Shown in pieces: positions 35,863 through 48,711 of a stretch of 64,000 bases of DNA. The stretch lies in the NCBI GenBank assembly GCA_951213105.1, contig OX578136.1, positions 152,788,678 to 152,852,677 on the forward strand, read 5' to 3'. Position numbers and translations under genes: made by a program. Within the stretch, counting starts at the first letter, position 1, and the number at the start of each line of letters is the position of its first letter. Under the pieces are notes generated by a model, which was not told the origin of the DNA, did no database searches, and worked only from the letters and a program-made list of their open reading frames with translations. This stretch comes from Amaurobius ferox (Eukaryota; Arthropoda; Arachnida; Araneae; Amaurobiidae).

Positions 35863-36629
35863 TACGTTCTTATCAGTATACCGAAATATCCTGAAGACAA
35901 ATTAAAGAATATGCTTTTCTCTAATAAAAATATATTTTTTTTATAAATAAAGAGTTTTAACTCATTATGTGAATTTAAAATAGATTTTAATTAATTTTAT
36001 TTTTTTCATAGCGCATTTACACCTAATAAAAAAAAAGAATTTGCGTAAAAAATATTAAATAAAACTCTTCATAAATAAAAGAAGTAAAATTTTAAGTCCC
36101 GGAATTCCTTAAAGTTCATTCCAGTACAAATGACTTCCAATATTCAGGACCAAAGAAGTTTGGACATTAGTAGTAGGTTACCAGTTCTGGAAGCCTTCCA
36201 TATTTCTTAATACGCGTCCCCTGTGATGTTATAAATTGTATTTTGTTCTGACTAAGGCTCCTAAATATACAAACTGGCGCAACAGCGGCCATCTTAACGC
36301 TCATCAAAAATCAACACCCCTAGAAAATCGAAACATTCTAAATTACTTTCTTGGATGATTGATATATTTTTTTGAAAACAGAAGCAGCCGTTTTAAAAAT
36401 AAATTGCGTATCAAATTTCAGTCATGTAAAATAGCACAGGCCCCATTAAAATAGTACAGGCAGACTATATGGATGATTGATAACCTTAGATTGATAACCT
36501 TTGAGAAGAGATACTTCTTATTCCTGCTCTAAGACTATAACTGATTGGATCGGTTGGAGTCAAAATGGCGGTTGCGTCAGCCGACGTATTTAAGAGCCTC
36601 GGTTCTGACGTCTTCAACATGTTATCACT
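35863..36629. other. Intergenic stretch, no gene recognised
   Basis: No transcript or open frame can be supported. A GTATTTAAGAGCC word near 36586 could be TATA-like, but nothing downstream looks like a gene. Confidence 0.4.
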
Positions 36630-36630
36630 A

Positions 36631-37008
36631 CCCTCACAGCAAAGATCGTCACATATGTGACAGTGGCGTTGCAGTCACGTGACACCTGAGTCACAATGTG
36701 ACATGATATTTGTGATTTCTATGCGACGTTACGTATTAGTAACATTGTAAATTCATTGTGACTATATTCTGTGACGTTTCCAGAATTTAATTAACACGTA
36801 ACAATGTGACGACATTACAATGGCAATTGCAATGTGACGTCACAAACAAGTTAATATGCGACGTCACAAACGAGCATGAAAATGACCAAAATGACTTCGT
36901 TGTGACCTTAATATGACATTGCCAAGACGTACTGCGATGTTCTGTGACGTCCCAAAGTCACAGCGTGACGTAAATCTTACGTCACTGTGAAAAAAAGATG
37001 CTGTTAGG
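36631..37008. mobile_element. TGACGT-rich MITE, about 380 bp
   Basis: The left end CCCTCACAGCA and the reverse complement of the right end CCCTAACAGCA form an 11-bp inverted repeat with one mismatch. Each is flanked by TA, suggesting Tc1/mariner-type mobilisation. The interior has many TGACGT, GTGACG, ACGTCAC and TGTGAC words in both orientations. Confidence 0.6.
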
Positions 37009-37341
37009 GTATTTTAATGGGATATGGGATATTTTAAGCTTGGAGGTCCAGAGCGTTTCAGCTACGCTACTACTTTTAACCCTGATTTAAATATTATTAT
37101 CTTTGAATTAAATATTCAGTATAATTTGGTTAACTCCAACTCGAGGAGCAGGTTCGACGGAGTCGTACTTGTAGCTTTTGTCAAAATCTGTAAAGGCACC
37201 CTTTCCAACATTTCTAACCTTTACAACACTGGTGTTAAAGTATAAAAGCATGTGTTATCCTGCTAGGTGATTATTTATTATACGAATTAATAATAGGCGG
37301 GAAATAATAAGAGTCGATCTATATGATAAGAGTATTACAGG

Positions 37342-38701
37342 CAGTAGCATAGCGGGATATTTTTGACTGGGGAAGCTGAGCGATAGGCATTTTAACTTGG
37401 GAAAAGTTTTTATATTATAAGTGAATTTATATTGAAATTCATACTTTCAATAAGTTTTATTTCCTTGGTGAATAAAATAAAATAATTAACATAAAAATGC
37501 TAAAGTGAAGGAAATGCACAATATTTTAAAATATATTACCTATGCAAGATAAATACATACAAAGTATAACATTTTAAATGTTTCCTTATTTCTAAATTAG
37601 TTGAACTTTTACAACCGTTTTATTAAATATGAACTCATGATTGCTCATAGGGGAGGACACTCTCCCCCTTGGATATTCAAGATAACAAAGGCGAGCATCA
37701 AGCTAGGCAGTGTTATACATTTTATCCTTGAGTTTACACCCCCACCCCCACCGGAAAATGTTCTACTTGCGCCCATGTATGAAAATTTGAGCACTGAAAA
37801 TTTGAGAGCAATCTGGAAGATAAGCTTGCTTGAAAATCACTGTAATCAACAATGTCCTTAAACAATCTTATATAATAATTATCGACAAATACTATGAAAA
37901 CTTTAAAATATCTTATAATTACAATATACTAAGAATCCGCTAGAAAATTGGCAACCACTTTTATCTAACTGAGATTCTTGTCTAACAGGGGATTTTTGAA
38001 AGGAAATCATATTAATTTTTTCTAAAATTCCCAATTGCGCAAACAGATGCTTCGCCATATTAATGCCGGTATAAAGAGCTACTTTGCAAACTACTTAAGT
38101 TTAATGGTAGTCATTATTAGTATATTTATTCGTCTTGATATTGTTTAAAGTTGGGTAAATGCTAAGTTATTCGTGAAAAATGACTCAAACTCTTTAGTAC
38201 TACAAATAATGATCATTTTCTATTATTATTAATTAATTTGTCACGTTTGACCCAAAATGAAGAATTCATTAGCCTTGCACTACCCATCCTCCCCTACCCA
38301 TCATTGATAAAACGTCACGTTCCACATCCAATCATTGATTATTTATAAAGGGTTGAAAATGGGAGAAGCAATAGCCACGCCTTTCTATAAGCTAGCTTCC
38401 ATGTTAGTTAATCAGCTAGGGAAAAGTTTAACAAATGGGTGGTTTTAATGCCATGATTTTCCTTATAAACCACGAAGGCTGGAGGATTTCAGCTTCTGAA
38501 ACATTAAAATATGCATTTTAATGGGAAAAATACTTTAAATCGTGTCACTTGTAAAATGCAACGATTTTCTGAATAATGCATATATCTTTGCAAAATTATT
38601 TTTAAAATTATAATAAATAAAAGTATGTTTAAATAATTCTTTAAATTAAATTTTAAACAGGGAGGCTCAGCTTTTCAGCCTCAATGGAAGGTACGCCACT
38701 G
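37342..38701. mobile_element. hAT-like non-autonomous element, 1.36 kb
   Basis: The left end CAGTAGCATAGC and the reverse complement of the right end CAGTGGCGTACC are variants of the common hAT terminus CAGTGGCGTA. The 8-bp flanks are ATTACAGG (37334-37341) and ATTACAAG (38702-38709), matching at 7 of 8, as expected for a hAT target duplication. G-rich and C-rich tracts lie inside both ends. No transposase frame is present. Confidence 0.7.
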
Positions 38702-38709
38702 ATTACAAG

Positions 38710-39572
38710 CACCAAAAAATTCATTCGGCATATCGTAAAGCTCAAATCAAATCATTTCCAATTTATGAAGTTTTACTGTTAAAATATGAAAAGGCAGTTG
38801 ATGGTCAGTAAAATGCAAATTGGTAAAAATAACAATAATAATCGTAATTAATGTAACACTAACTTCCATTACACTCAAATACAACCTTGGTTCTTCGGAG
38901 CCCTGGATGTGTAACAGTTGAATTGGAAACAAAACCTTTATTAACAATCAATGAATGGGTAGGACATGATTGAAACATTCTTAATTATTTATCTTTCCAT
39001 TTTATCTTACACTAAATTACGTTGTTAAAATATCGCAGATGTGTCTTATTGGCGTCTTCATTTTTCTGTGCATAACATAGCATTGAATGGACCAAAGTAA
39101 CTCATATTTATTATTTTATATTTATTGTATTAAAACAATAATGTTATTCATTAAATTAATTTTTTATTTATTATATAGTATTATTGCATTCATTTTTTTC
39201 TAGTTATTGCATTAAGTCACATTAATTTATTTATTATATTAATTTTACTATTTAGCTAATAATTCAGTTGTTCTGCTTTTTATATCAATGAATATTATTG
39301 GTATTTATAATTACAACTGTATATTTACTAATTTGTTTTCAAACACTAGTTATGCATGACTTCCTGTATTGGTACTTTTGTGTTGCTGCACAGTTTCTAC
39401 TTGCACTTTTAATAATTTTAATATGTATTATTAACTCTTTGGTTCTTTTCCTTAATCTTTTATCTAATGCATTCAATTACATTTCAAGTATTTTTATATT
39501 AAAACTATTTTGTCTACATTTAATAATAACATCTTCAAGGAACAACAAACCACAAAACATGATTTTAAAGGA
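38710..39572. other. Intergenic AT-rich stretch
   Basis: The hydrophobic open frame at 39298-39576 is a by-product of T-rich sequence. No feature is supported. Confidence 0.45.
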
Positions 39573-40200
39573 TTAAAATCTGATGCGGACAGCACATGAA
39601 TTTCCCTATACAATGCAATTAATTTACTTCTTTCACAGTGAATAAACGGTATATAATTTCTAGAGTACAATGTTTTAGTATTGAATTGTACCTTGGCGCT
39701 TTTTCGAATAACAACATGCAAAACTATTTCGAAGTATCCACTTAACTTATATTTCGAACAACTCTAAACTGATAATTATCAATATTGATGGCATCCGCAA
39801 TAAGTAATATAGTCCACATATAAAAATATTTTTAAAATTAACTCATTAATTTGACGTCATTTATTTTAACTTCGTTCCTGTAATTTTGAATATATTTTCG
39901 TCAATCTGGGATGACATATCGCCAACTTGACGATAATTCGCTAAATAAGTTTAAAAGATCGCCAAATTTATCTTCAATTGTAACACATAGACGAAGAAAA
40001 GAGCTTTCCTTATATAAAAATTGCTATTGGTGAATTGTTAGTCATAAAAATACAAAATTATTACACAAGCAATCTTCTCTCGTGAATAGTACAAGCTAGA
40101 TCCACTGAAATGATGTTAACAAATTTGTCGCATAATATTGCCTCGCATAATAAACCTCAAGCTTCCATTAATTATGATAATTTCTGAATTTCACAAGGAC
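39573..40200 (-). repeat. Family A element, diverged 5'-truncated copy
   Basis: The minus-strand 3' terminus (CTGATGCGGACAGCACATG, 39579) is followed by sequence containing ATCGCCAACTTGACG and TAGATCCACTGAAATGATG. The 5' half with the GT microsatellite and foldback is missing. Confidence 0.6.
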
Positions 40201-40213
40201 CCTGTTAAGTTCA

Positions 40214-40215
<2 letters not shown>

Positions 40216-40279
<64 letters not shown>
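40216..40279. repeat. (AT)n(GT)n microsatellite
   Basis: An AT-dinucleotide run passes into GTATGTATGT and then GT repeats. Confidence 0.95.
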
Positions 40280-40280
<1 letters not shown>

Positions 40281-40805
40281 CCAATAGATATAATTCTTAT
40301 GCTATGAAAGCAAATAGAAACTTTTACATATTTTAAACATTTCTTCTTTTAAAGAAATTCAAAATATCACTTATCATTTAAAATAAAAACCATGATTTAA
40401 TACAAAGAAAACAATCCATTAATTTCATTAACTCTTTACAAAAATTAGACTTTAAGAATCTATTCAACAATATCATAAAGATTTTTTTTTAAGAACATAA
40501 CAACTTTTCAACTCATATAAATATTCTTACGAAATATGACTTCTCATCATTTAACAATTTGCTACATTTTGTTCTTTTTCATAACTATTTAGTACATGGA
40601 AATTTAGAATACCCACAAACAGTTAGTGTACCACAAGGCTCGAAGATCAGCTTAAATCTATATCTCTACTTTTATGAAAAACAAAGAAACAATCCACTTT
40701 CATTACATAAAATATCTCTAGTTTCCATTACATTTATGATGTCATTCTTCCAGTGCCCTCCAGATTTAATGTTAACTTCTCCCCCATTCAATCTAGAACT
40801 TATTT
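40280..40805. other. Intergenic stretch, no gene recognised
   Basis: No feature is supported. Confidence 0.5.
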
Positions 40806-40948
40806 CTTTCCTTATATACATAATGTATAAGGAAAGTATTGCGACAGGGTCGAAAATTCGAAATCGAGTTTTCGACGGGAGAGCACGTTTCAAGCACCCC
40901 TGATCACGAATCAAACATTTTTGAAGTGATGTGTGTGTGTGTGTGAAA

Positions 40949-40983
<35 letters not shown>

Positions 40984-41757
40984 AGTGAGTCTGTGGAGAC
41001 GATAATTGACGAACGAATGGACCGATTCGAACCAAATTTGGTACAAAAATCACAACCCGTAAACACTGGAAGCCTATTGTTTTTATACGTAATCGAATAT
41101 TCAGAACCTCCCTAAATTTTCGAATAAAATTTTGAGAAAATCGTCAAAAAATCAAAACCAGTGATAAAGTTACGTAAATAGACATTTCTTATGTAATTTT
41201 TCATTAGAAAACGATTAACATAAATTTTAGAACGCTAAGATGAACCGTTCTCGAGATATTGCACATTATTCAAAAAAAATATTTAAAAGTCATATAAAAT
41301 GAAAAAAAATATTTCCTATTGAGAAACATGTTCACTTTTCATATGTAATACCATGCAATAAATTGGGTGACATCATTCTCGTGGATCTAACTCGTTCCAT
41401 TCATGAAAAAAAATACTTTGAGTAATACTTTTGTATTTGAACGCCAATAGTCATTTATCTGCTGTAAGAACAACTTATTTCTTCGTCCATAACGCTTGGC
41501 GAGATTTTGGCGATGAATTTTGCGGAATGTCGCCAACTTGGCGACTTTTAGAAATGTTGCCAAATTAACGAATATCTCACCAAATGGATAAAAATGACGC
41601 TAAATCAATGAAAATGACGACTAATTGTCGAAAATTCAATATCTTGGAAAGAATATTAGTATCTACTATAAGAAAAACCTATATTTTTACTGTAAAAGTA
41701 GTAAATTCATTACATTATATAAGGAAAGTCATGTGTTGCCCACATCAGATTTTTTCA
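40806..41757 (+). repeat. Family A element, full length
   Basis: This is an intact copy with the terminal foldback, a GT microsatellite (40929-40982), the TTGGCGA cluster (about 41495-41600) and the CATGTGTTGCCCACATCAG 3' end. It faces the minus-strand copy at 42051-44092, about 300 bp away. Confidence 0.9.
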
Positions 41758-42298
41758 AATGAAAACAATTCATTTAATAAAGTTTATTTTCTTGATATCA
41801 CCACTTATGCACTTGCAAATTAATTATGACAAGCATAATCAGTTTCATTTTAATGTGAATTCCCTCTCACACATCATGCCTCTGCAACTAAGTTTTCAAA
41901 AATGTAATAATAAACTTTATGTTAAGAATTAAACGTTTGACCAGTACTCAGTCACATATCAATCGACAAAAAGGAAAAAAAAAACCTCTATGTATAATTT
42001 TACCCAATCTCTTGTAAACTGCTGCATAATTTACTTTACCAAATAGAAAGAAAATCTAATGTGGACAGCACATGACTTTCCTTATATAATGCAATGAATT
42101 TACTACTTTTACAGCAAAAAAATATAGGTTATTCTTATAGTACATACTTATATTCTTTCCAAGATATTGAATTTTCGTCAATTAGTCGTCATTTTCATTG
42201 ATTTAGCGTCATTTTTATCTATTTGGCGAGATTCTCGTTAATTTGGCAACATTTCAAAAAGTCGCCAAGTTGACGACATTCCGCCAAAATCTCTTTAA

Positions 42299-43366
42299 AC
42301 CCTTTCGCGACGAACGGCACACCCAGGTGCCAGCTGCGAACTTGCATTCAAGAACGAACGGCACGTCCAGGGGCCGGAGGAAATTTTATCCTAAAGGACG
42401 ACTGGCACGTATTGGTGTTTCTACGTGGAACGTTTTAATTTGAATGTATTTGTCTCCTAGATGGCGTTAAATGCCCGTGGAAGCAACTTAAATGTATTTT
42501 GTAGATGTTTGACCTTGGCACAAGGAGAATCCAATGAATTATTTCTCCATTTGGAGCGGTGAAACACATGGTTCTGTAAAGTAAACAGAGCACTTCTCGT
42601 AGCATCAACAATTTTATAATTGAGTTCCGGGTCTCGTTCTGATTTTGTCTTTTATTATTTCGTTGTTGAATTAGAGGAATATAAGAGAGTTTTTTTTTTT
42701 TTAGTGGGTGGGGGAGGGGGGGGGTAAAGGAATGTGCGGCAATGAAATTATTAGGTTATTTATGTTCTCATGGAAAGGAAGGTTGGGATTTCGTTAATAT
42801 ATCCCATCGAAAAGGTCCAGATATGGAATAAAAATATATAAATCGTCAGAATCGGAATGAGGCCATAAATGGAATTTCCTTGTGTATACTGGAAAGGACA
42901 CGGGATTATCAAGCTCTGATGGTGGGTATGGAGAACGCGTTGTGAAAACATTTCTAAGTTAACTTTTAGGAAAAGGATATACTTTGTATTTGGATAAATT
43001 TTTTACCTCTCCTGTACTTGCAAAGTATTTGTTGTCTAAGAATACGCATGTATGTGGTACAGTTTTAAAAAATCGGAAGGACATGCCAAAGAATTATCCA
43101 TCTGTACCTAAAACATATATACACTAAAATTTTTAATATTTTGATAGAAGAAAATTTGTATAAAAAATATACATCAAATAGAAAATAAGTATTTCCTTTC
43201 TTCCTGAAAAAAGTAGAATGCTTTGTTGAACGGGTGATTTTTAGTGAATTTTTTTCGAGAGTTAGGCTTAGCGTAAAAAAATAGCCGTCTTTTGGGCACA
43301 TTTCGGAAACGAAGCGCTTCGTCCTTTGGGCCACGGTAGTTTCGGAATGCCGCCATCCCGAAAGGG
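42299..43366 (+). mobile_element. Decayed piggyBac-like transposon
   Basis: Its ends are CCCTTTCGCGACGAACGG and, reverse complemented, CCCTTTCGGGATGGCGG. They are flanked by TTAA on the left (42295-42298) and TTAG on the right (43367-43370), a piggyBac-type TTAA duplication with one change. The interior encodes transposase remnants. At 1.07 kb it is far shorter than autonomous piggyBacs of about 2.4 kb, so most of the gene is deleted. Confidence 0.8.
42846..43102 (+). pseudogene. piggyBac transposase fragment
   Basis: The frame reads HKWNFLVYTGKDTGLSSSD, then GYTLYLDKFFTSPVLAKYLL and THVCGTVLKNRKDMPK. These match the piggyBac core, where the Asp in YLDNFYTS is catalytic; here it is YLDKFFTS with Asp kept. 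Two in-frame stops (TGA near 42858, TAA near 42968) and loss of both ends make it non-functional. Confidence 0.8.
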
Positions 43367-44092
43367 TTAGGCGTTATGGACGGAGAAATAAATTATTCTT
43401 ATAGCAGATAAATGACTATTGGCGTTCAAATACAAAAGTATTACTCAAAGTATTTTTACTCATGAATGGAACGAACTAGATCCACAAGAATAATGTCACC
43501 CAATTTATCACATGGTATTACATATGAAAAGTGAACATGTTTCTCAATAGTTAATATATTTTTTTTCATTTATATAACTTTTTGATAATTTTTTTGAAAA
43601 ATACGCAATACCTCGAGAACGGTTCATGCTAGCGTTCTCAAGTTTATGGCAATCGTTTTCTAAGGAAAAATTACATAAGAGATGTCTATTTGCGTAACTT
43701 TATTAAAGGTTTTGATTTTTTGATGATTTTTTCAAAATTTCACTCGAAAATTTAGGGGGGTTCTGAACATTCGATTGCGTTTAAAAACAATAGGCTTCCA
43801 GTATTTATGGATTGTGATTTTTGTGCGAAATTTCTTTTGAATTGCTCTATTCGTTCGTGAGATATCGGCTCCACAGACTTACTAACACACACACACACAC
43901 ATGCTTTCACACACACACACGCATACTTTCACACACACACACACACATACATTCACACACACAGGGACATCATCTCAAAAATGTTTGATACGTGATCAGG
44001 AATGGTTGAAACGTGCTCTCCCGTCGAAAACTCGAATTCGAATTTTCGACCCCGTCACAATACTTTCCTTATACATTATGTATATAAGGAAT

Positions 44093-44699
44093 GTAATAAC
44101 TAAATACAAGCTCTACGAACTATCTATATCTAAACTATTCAAGACGCCATGTTTTTATTGTAATGAAGTTTTATACTCTTGCAAATCATCTCCAGTCACA
44201 GCAGTACAAAACACGATGCACGGAAACGTTACTGTTTACGTTTGAAACATGACTACATTATTTATGTTGGAAGATGTTACAAGATTTTACATGATTATTT
44301 TTTACATTAAATATTTATTATATTTCGTTTTATCGAAAATGTTTCAAAAGGGGCTAGTTTATTTTAAAAATACTCCAATGCTATGTATAACCTTTTTAGT
44401 GCTAATGCATTGTTCTCTGCTTCTTTTTCTCTGTTGTGAATTCTATGGTTGTAATAAGTTGTAATCCAATTTTTCTAATTATATCTTCCCTCCGTTATCG
44501 AGCAAACAGGTCTTTATAAGGTCTCTCGAGTATTTAACCATATGGTCTGAATATATGGTCCAACAGACATACTATATTTTGCATTTTTCCTTGAGAGACT
44601 AAAATTATTACAAATTCTTTTGACGGGTTTTCTGAGGTTATATGATTTTATTTTTGCATTTTAATATTACCAATTCATTTGTGTGTGCGCGCGCGCGCA
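44093..44699. other. Intergenic stretch, no gene recognised
   Basis: A GTGTGTGCGCGCGCGCAC microsatellite abuts the Tc1 element at its right end. Nothing else is supported. Confidence 0.5.
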
Positions 44700-45821
44700 C
44701 ACCGGCTAATAAATTTGAAATCTAGGTTCAATACTTTAATGGTCCGCCTTTAGCCTGAATTACAGAACGTATGGGGTTAGGTATGGATTCTACAAGGTGC
44801 TGGGGTGCATTTAAGTCAAGAAAATACCAGGCGTTGAACAAGCAGATCGTAAACTACTGTACAGTTGGTGATAAGGGAGATTGTTGGTCTTTTCAACAAG
44901 TCCTAAACGTTCTGGATAGGGTTTTAATGTGAATTTTGCGGTGTCCATGGTATATTGTGAAGATCCCAGACCGTGCGACTCGCCTTGTGAATTTAGAGTA
45001 ACTAGTTGCCGGGAAAGCAGGACATATGGTGAAAGTCAGAGCCATGCTCCATGAACCACTATTGCACGTTTCCTGCGCTGTGAATGATAGCATTATAGTC
45101 TATGAAAGACCCGTCAAATGCAACATTGCAAGGTGGACGTGATCGGCAAGAATATTCAAGCACTCCATGATGATGACACCCAATTTTCCGGAAACACCAG
45201 GGGATCAGTACCAAACCAGCAGAATATGCCCTACACCATGATAGCTCCACCACAACCTTGAACTGTGCGAAAAATGCAAGAAAGGAATATCGCCATGCTC
45301 TCCGCCTGCCGTCGGTACAAAACAAGATGTAGCGTGATTCATCTGACCACATAACCTTCATCCAATCATCGGGTGTCCAATGACCGCTGTAACCGCATTT
45401 TCAGGTTCTTCGCTGAAATGAGAAGTTTCCGCACAGGCATTCGCCTGACTACATCGATTCGCTGCAAACCGCCGCACATTGTTCGGGTCGAGATCGGTTT
45501 AAACAAGCAATCATTGAAGTCTTCCGTCAGTTTTCTGTATCTGAAAACTATTTGAAACGTCGCCGATCACAGACTTGATTTATGGTTTTCGATCCGCAGC
45601 TCAGCTCTTTAAACAACGCCTGGATTTCTGTTTCCAACTATTATACACTTTAGATATTTCACTATTTGAGAAGCCAGTGAATTATTCTGTTCTGGCAATC
45701 TGGCTCCTGCCAAACGGGACCCCACAATAAAACTTTTTTAAACGGAGACAAATCTGCCTTTTTCCCCATTTTGCTCCACTTCTCCATACATGTTCCTATG
45801 TTTCTAATTCATTAGCCGGTG
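44700..45821 (-). mobile_element. Tc1-like DNA transposon, degenerate
   Basis: The left end CACCGGCTAATAAATTTGAA and the reverse complement of the right end CACCGGCTAATGAATTAGAA match at 18 of 20. A TA follows the right end; the left flank is a GC/GT microsatellite where TA is no longer visible. The 1.12 kb length and the internal transposase fit a Tc1-like element. Confidence 0.8.
44728..45769 (-). pseudogene. Tc1-like transposase pseudogene
   Basis: The start ATG at 45769 opens MGKKADLSPFKK, typical of a Tc1 subgroup. A frameshift follows, and GSRLAGARL is read in another phase. The catalytic domain begins WMKVMWSDESRYILFCTDGR, which contains the first catalytic Asp, and then degenerates through several frames. 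The C-terminus ESIPNPIRSVIQAKGGPLKY ends at TGA 44730-44728. The arrangement is normal for a protein of about 340 aa, but multiple frameshifts and stops inactivate it. Confidence 0.8.
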
Positions 45822-47133
45822 TATGTATATACAGGAGTCATAAGAAAAAAGTTAATGTCTTAAAGTTAATGTTTACTTTTGATTCTAATAACTTTTTAAG
45901 AAAAAAATCCATGAGTTTAATAAGTAGGAATCGACAATAAAACTGTTACATTTATTTTCGCACAATAAGATTATTTGCGAATGGTTGACCTATTCAGGAA
46001 TTATACTACGTAATTAAATCTAAGCTTCCTATGACCATGAAATTTGGTAAGCAGGTACTTCAGTACCCGCATAGGTACACCTCGGCGTTATAATATTTTT
46101 TTAATTTCGAATGAGTTTTTAATTATTTTATGTTTTAGCTCGATTTTCAACGATTTTGGCCGATATTCGCATAAATCGATTGTTTGCAACCTAAAATATT
46201 TTCACAAAGTTTCCATCAAAAGATAAAAAAATTTTGGCCGGTATTTGCATAAATCGATTCTTTGCGACCTAAAATATTTTCTCAAAGTTTTCATCAGAAA
46301 GATAAAAAATTTCTCAACCAAACTGTGAATGAAATCCGCACGATTATTAGACGATTTAAAAAAAAAAACCACACAGCCCAAAACTCTGTTTTCTAGCCTT
46401 TACATCCATAGGAGTCTCGTACGAATCCCGAGTAATTATGGGCTCCCTAAGTGCGTACTGTATGCAGCCGTAAGTATTAATGTTAATTATATATAGCTTT
46501 AACGGCTAGGTTATTTCAGCCCAGGCATTTGCCTTGAAACAATTTTTAAAACTGCAGAAGGCGTTCTTTCGATGTTTTTTACATTTTAAAATGCATATTT
46601 TAAGATGATATGAATCTAATCTTTCGCCTAATTTAACATAGTTTTATTTCGAAGAAAAAGTTTGATAAAATGCGGGCTAATTTATATAAGAGTGTCTAAA
46701 ATTTTGTACAGAAAATATTTCAGCGTTATAACTCCTGATAAATAGCAATCACCGCAAAGACTGTCAAAGGGTAGTGATGCAACGACTCTGGTTTCAGTTC
46801 TTTGCATATGCAAACGCCCTTTTTAGGCCAAAATGGTGTTTTATTGCCTTATATATAAAAACAATATTGTGTGTTTTCAACTCAGCTCGGACAGAAAAAT
46901 TTTCAAAGTACCCATAAAATTTCAGATTTTCTGACTTTATTGCAGTTTTGCTCTCCATTTGACTAACCCCTACTCTTTCAGAATAAGTAATAATACTTGA
47001 GAAAGGTGGTGATAAGATTTCTAATGTTTGAAATTCGTTACATCTTATGCAATATCTCATTTGCATCAAAATTGCACATTTGTCATTTTTTTCACTTAAA
47101 ATTCTATTTTAAGCGTAAAAGCCCTGCCAATTC
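45822..47133. other. Intergenic stretch with a short tandem duplication
   Basis: At about 46155-46312 two units of roughly 78 bp follow one another, sharing TTTTGGCC, GCATAAATCGATT, TTTGC-ACCTAAAATATTTTC and AAAGTTT-CATCA. No gene is recognised elsewhere in the interval. Confidence 0.5.
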
Positions 47134-47258
47134 GTTGTTGTTGAGACCCAGACCGTCCGGCCTACCAGAAAGGTGTAAGGTAAATGTTTGGACGGTCGGG
47201 AAAAGTCACCCAATTTAGACCGGAACCCAGTGGGGGAGGCATCCACTGGGTTCCGGTC
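47134..47258 (-). repeat. 5'-truncated tRNA-derived SINE ending in a foldback
   Basis: The sequence matches the 3' half of the SINE at 8275-8560 in reverse: (GTT)n, GAGACCCAGACCGTCC, TTACACCTT and CCAATTTAGA words. At the truncated end GACCGGAACCCAGTG (47218-47232) and CACTGGGTTCCGGTC (47244-47258) form a perfect 15-bp inverted repeat with an 11-nt loop. Confidence 0.75.
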
Positions 47259-48049
47259 GTCGTGCTAAGTCCTCGTGTCCAAATTCATAGCTCACAAGTG
47301 CATGTTATACTTGACAAACTCCGATTTCTAGGGGATCTGTAATCCAGCCTTCAAGAAAGTCAAATACTTGATTATTTTTCCTTTGACGTTTCATAGTTGA
47401 GAAATATAAAACAAAACACAATTAAAATTGATGTGGTAGCATCCGAGAAATTTTTTTTTAAAATAAAACATATTTATGACTATCATTCCAACCTTTGTTT
47501 TCTTCAGTGTTGACTGACCTACACTCTTATTACAGAACGGATTTTTATGACATTTTGTGTGTTCTGATAGGAGGTACATTCTTTTCTCTAAAAACTGTAC
47601 TATAAATTTTTTCTAGAATTTCAAAAATTAAAACAACATATTTGAATATTGCTCGGTGTTAAAATACAATTTGCAATACTTGCTTTTTTTTCTGTTACAT
47701 ACTCATGGCGATATATCATTTTGCTTTTAGCGCCTACTGAGAAAAATAAAAATGCGTAAAAGATGAAACACATTATTAAGAAATTTCTTAAAAATATTTT
47801 TCTACCGTGGATCAAGGTTAAATCTTCAAACGCTGTGGAAAAGATTTGTACTTTAAAAGTTATTTTAGTCTCGAACCAGGTTTTCATAATTTCATCCAGA
47901 AAAGCAAACAATAAATCATCTCAAAATGATGCTTAAAATTTCGCATGCAATAACATCTCATTTTTAATTTAGCAGTGAACGTAATAATTAGTTTTAAATC
48001 ATGAAATTTAAGGAAAAATACCAATTTTATCTGCTATGTTTATTTTCCG
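47259..48049. other. Intergenic stretch, no gene recognised
   Basis: No feature is supported. Confidence 0.5.
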
Positions 48050-48711
48050 GACATAATATTTCCCCTGGCATTTGACAAGGACCGTATTTTACCATACGTA
48101 AAATAGGCAAATTCTGGGGATCATAGTTAGTTTTGGACTTCGTCTTATATTCATTCGTCTACACTGAAAAGCATGTAGAAATTTAAATGAATTTTGAATT
48201 ATTTGGATTCCATACAAAGCTATTAGAAATTAAACAAATTGAAAATTCTGATAATTATGTTCATTTATAAAAAAAAACATTATTCAGAAAATATCGACAA
48301 TATTTTATTGTTAAAAACCGGCCCAAAATGTATCAATAGTTTATGTGACCACGCCCATTTTATCATTCGGTATTCTATTGTGGTATTAAATAAAAAATAA
48401 ATTCAATAAATGGGAAAGAGGAAAGTCTGTGTGAAATTTTAATCAGATTATATCATTCTGAATCCCTATTTTAGAAAGTAAAAATAGTGGCAGGGACAAT
48501 TTCATAAATTGAAATAACTTTTCGCTGTGCATTTCATATTGATAAAAATGCTGCAATATTAAGTCTAAATTTTCATTTTATTTTATTTATGGCCCGAAGG
48601 ACCATGGGTCAATCTTATTTAACGGTCGTCATATGGGCAGTTATTCGTTAATACCTAAATAAACAACAGTATTCTATCACCCCATAGAGCATGGAATTGC
48701 CAAAAATAAAA

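Larger units (their letters stand above)
42051..44092 (-). repeat. Family A element split by a piggyBac insertion
   Basis: The 3' part (42051-42294) and 5' part (about 43371-44092) join in register with intact copies when 42299-43366 is removed. The terminal foldback is at 44062-44092 and the CA microsatellite at 43886-43963. The break falls inside the TTGGCGA cluster. Confidence 0.88.

Noticed and set aside
36560..36625. Host promoter (TATTTAAG with CpG-containing DNA)
   Set aside because: No transcript-like or coding sequence follows; a MITE begins immediately downstream.
39298..39576. Hydrophobic 92-codon membrane protein
   Set aside because: Composition follows from T-rich DNA; no start context, homology or conservation can be seen.
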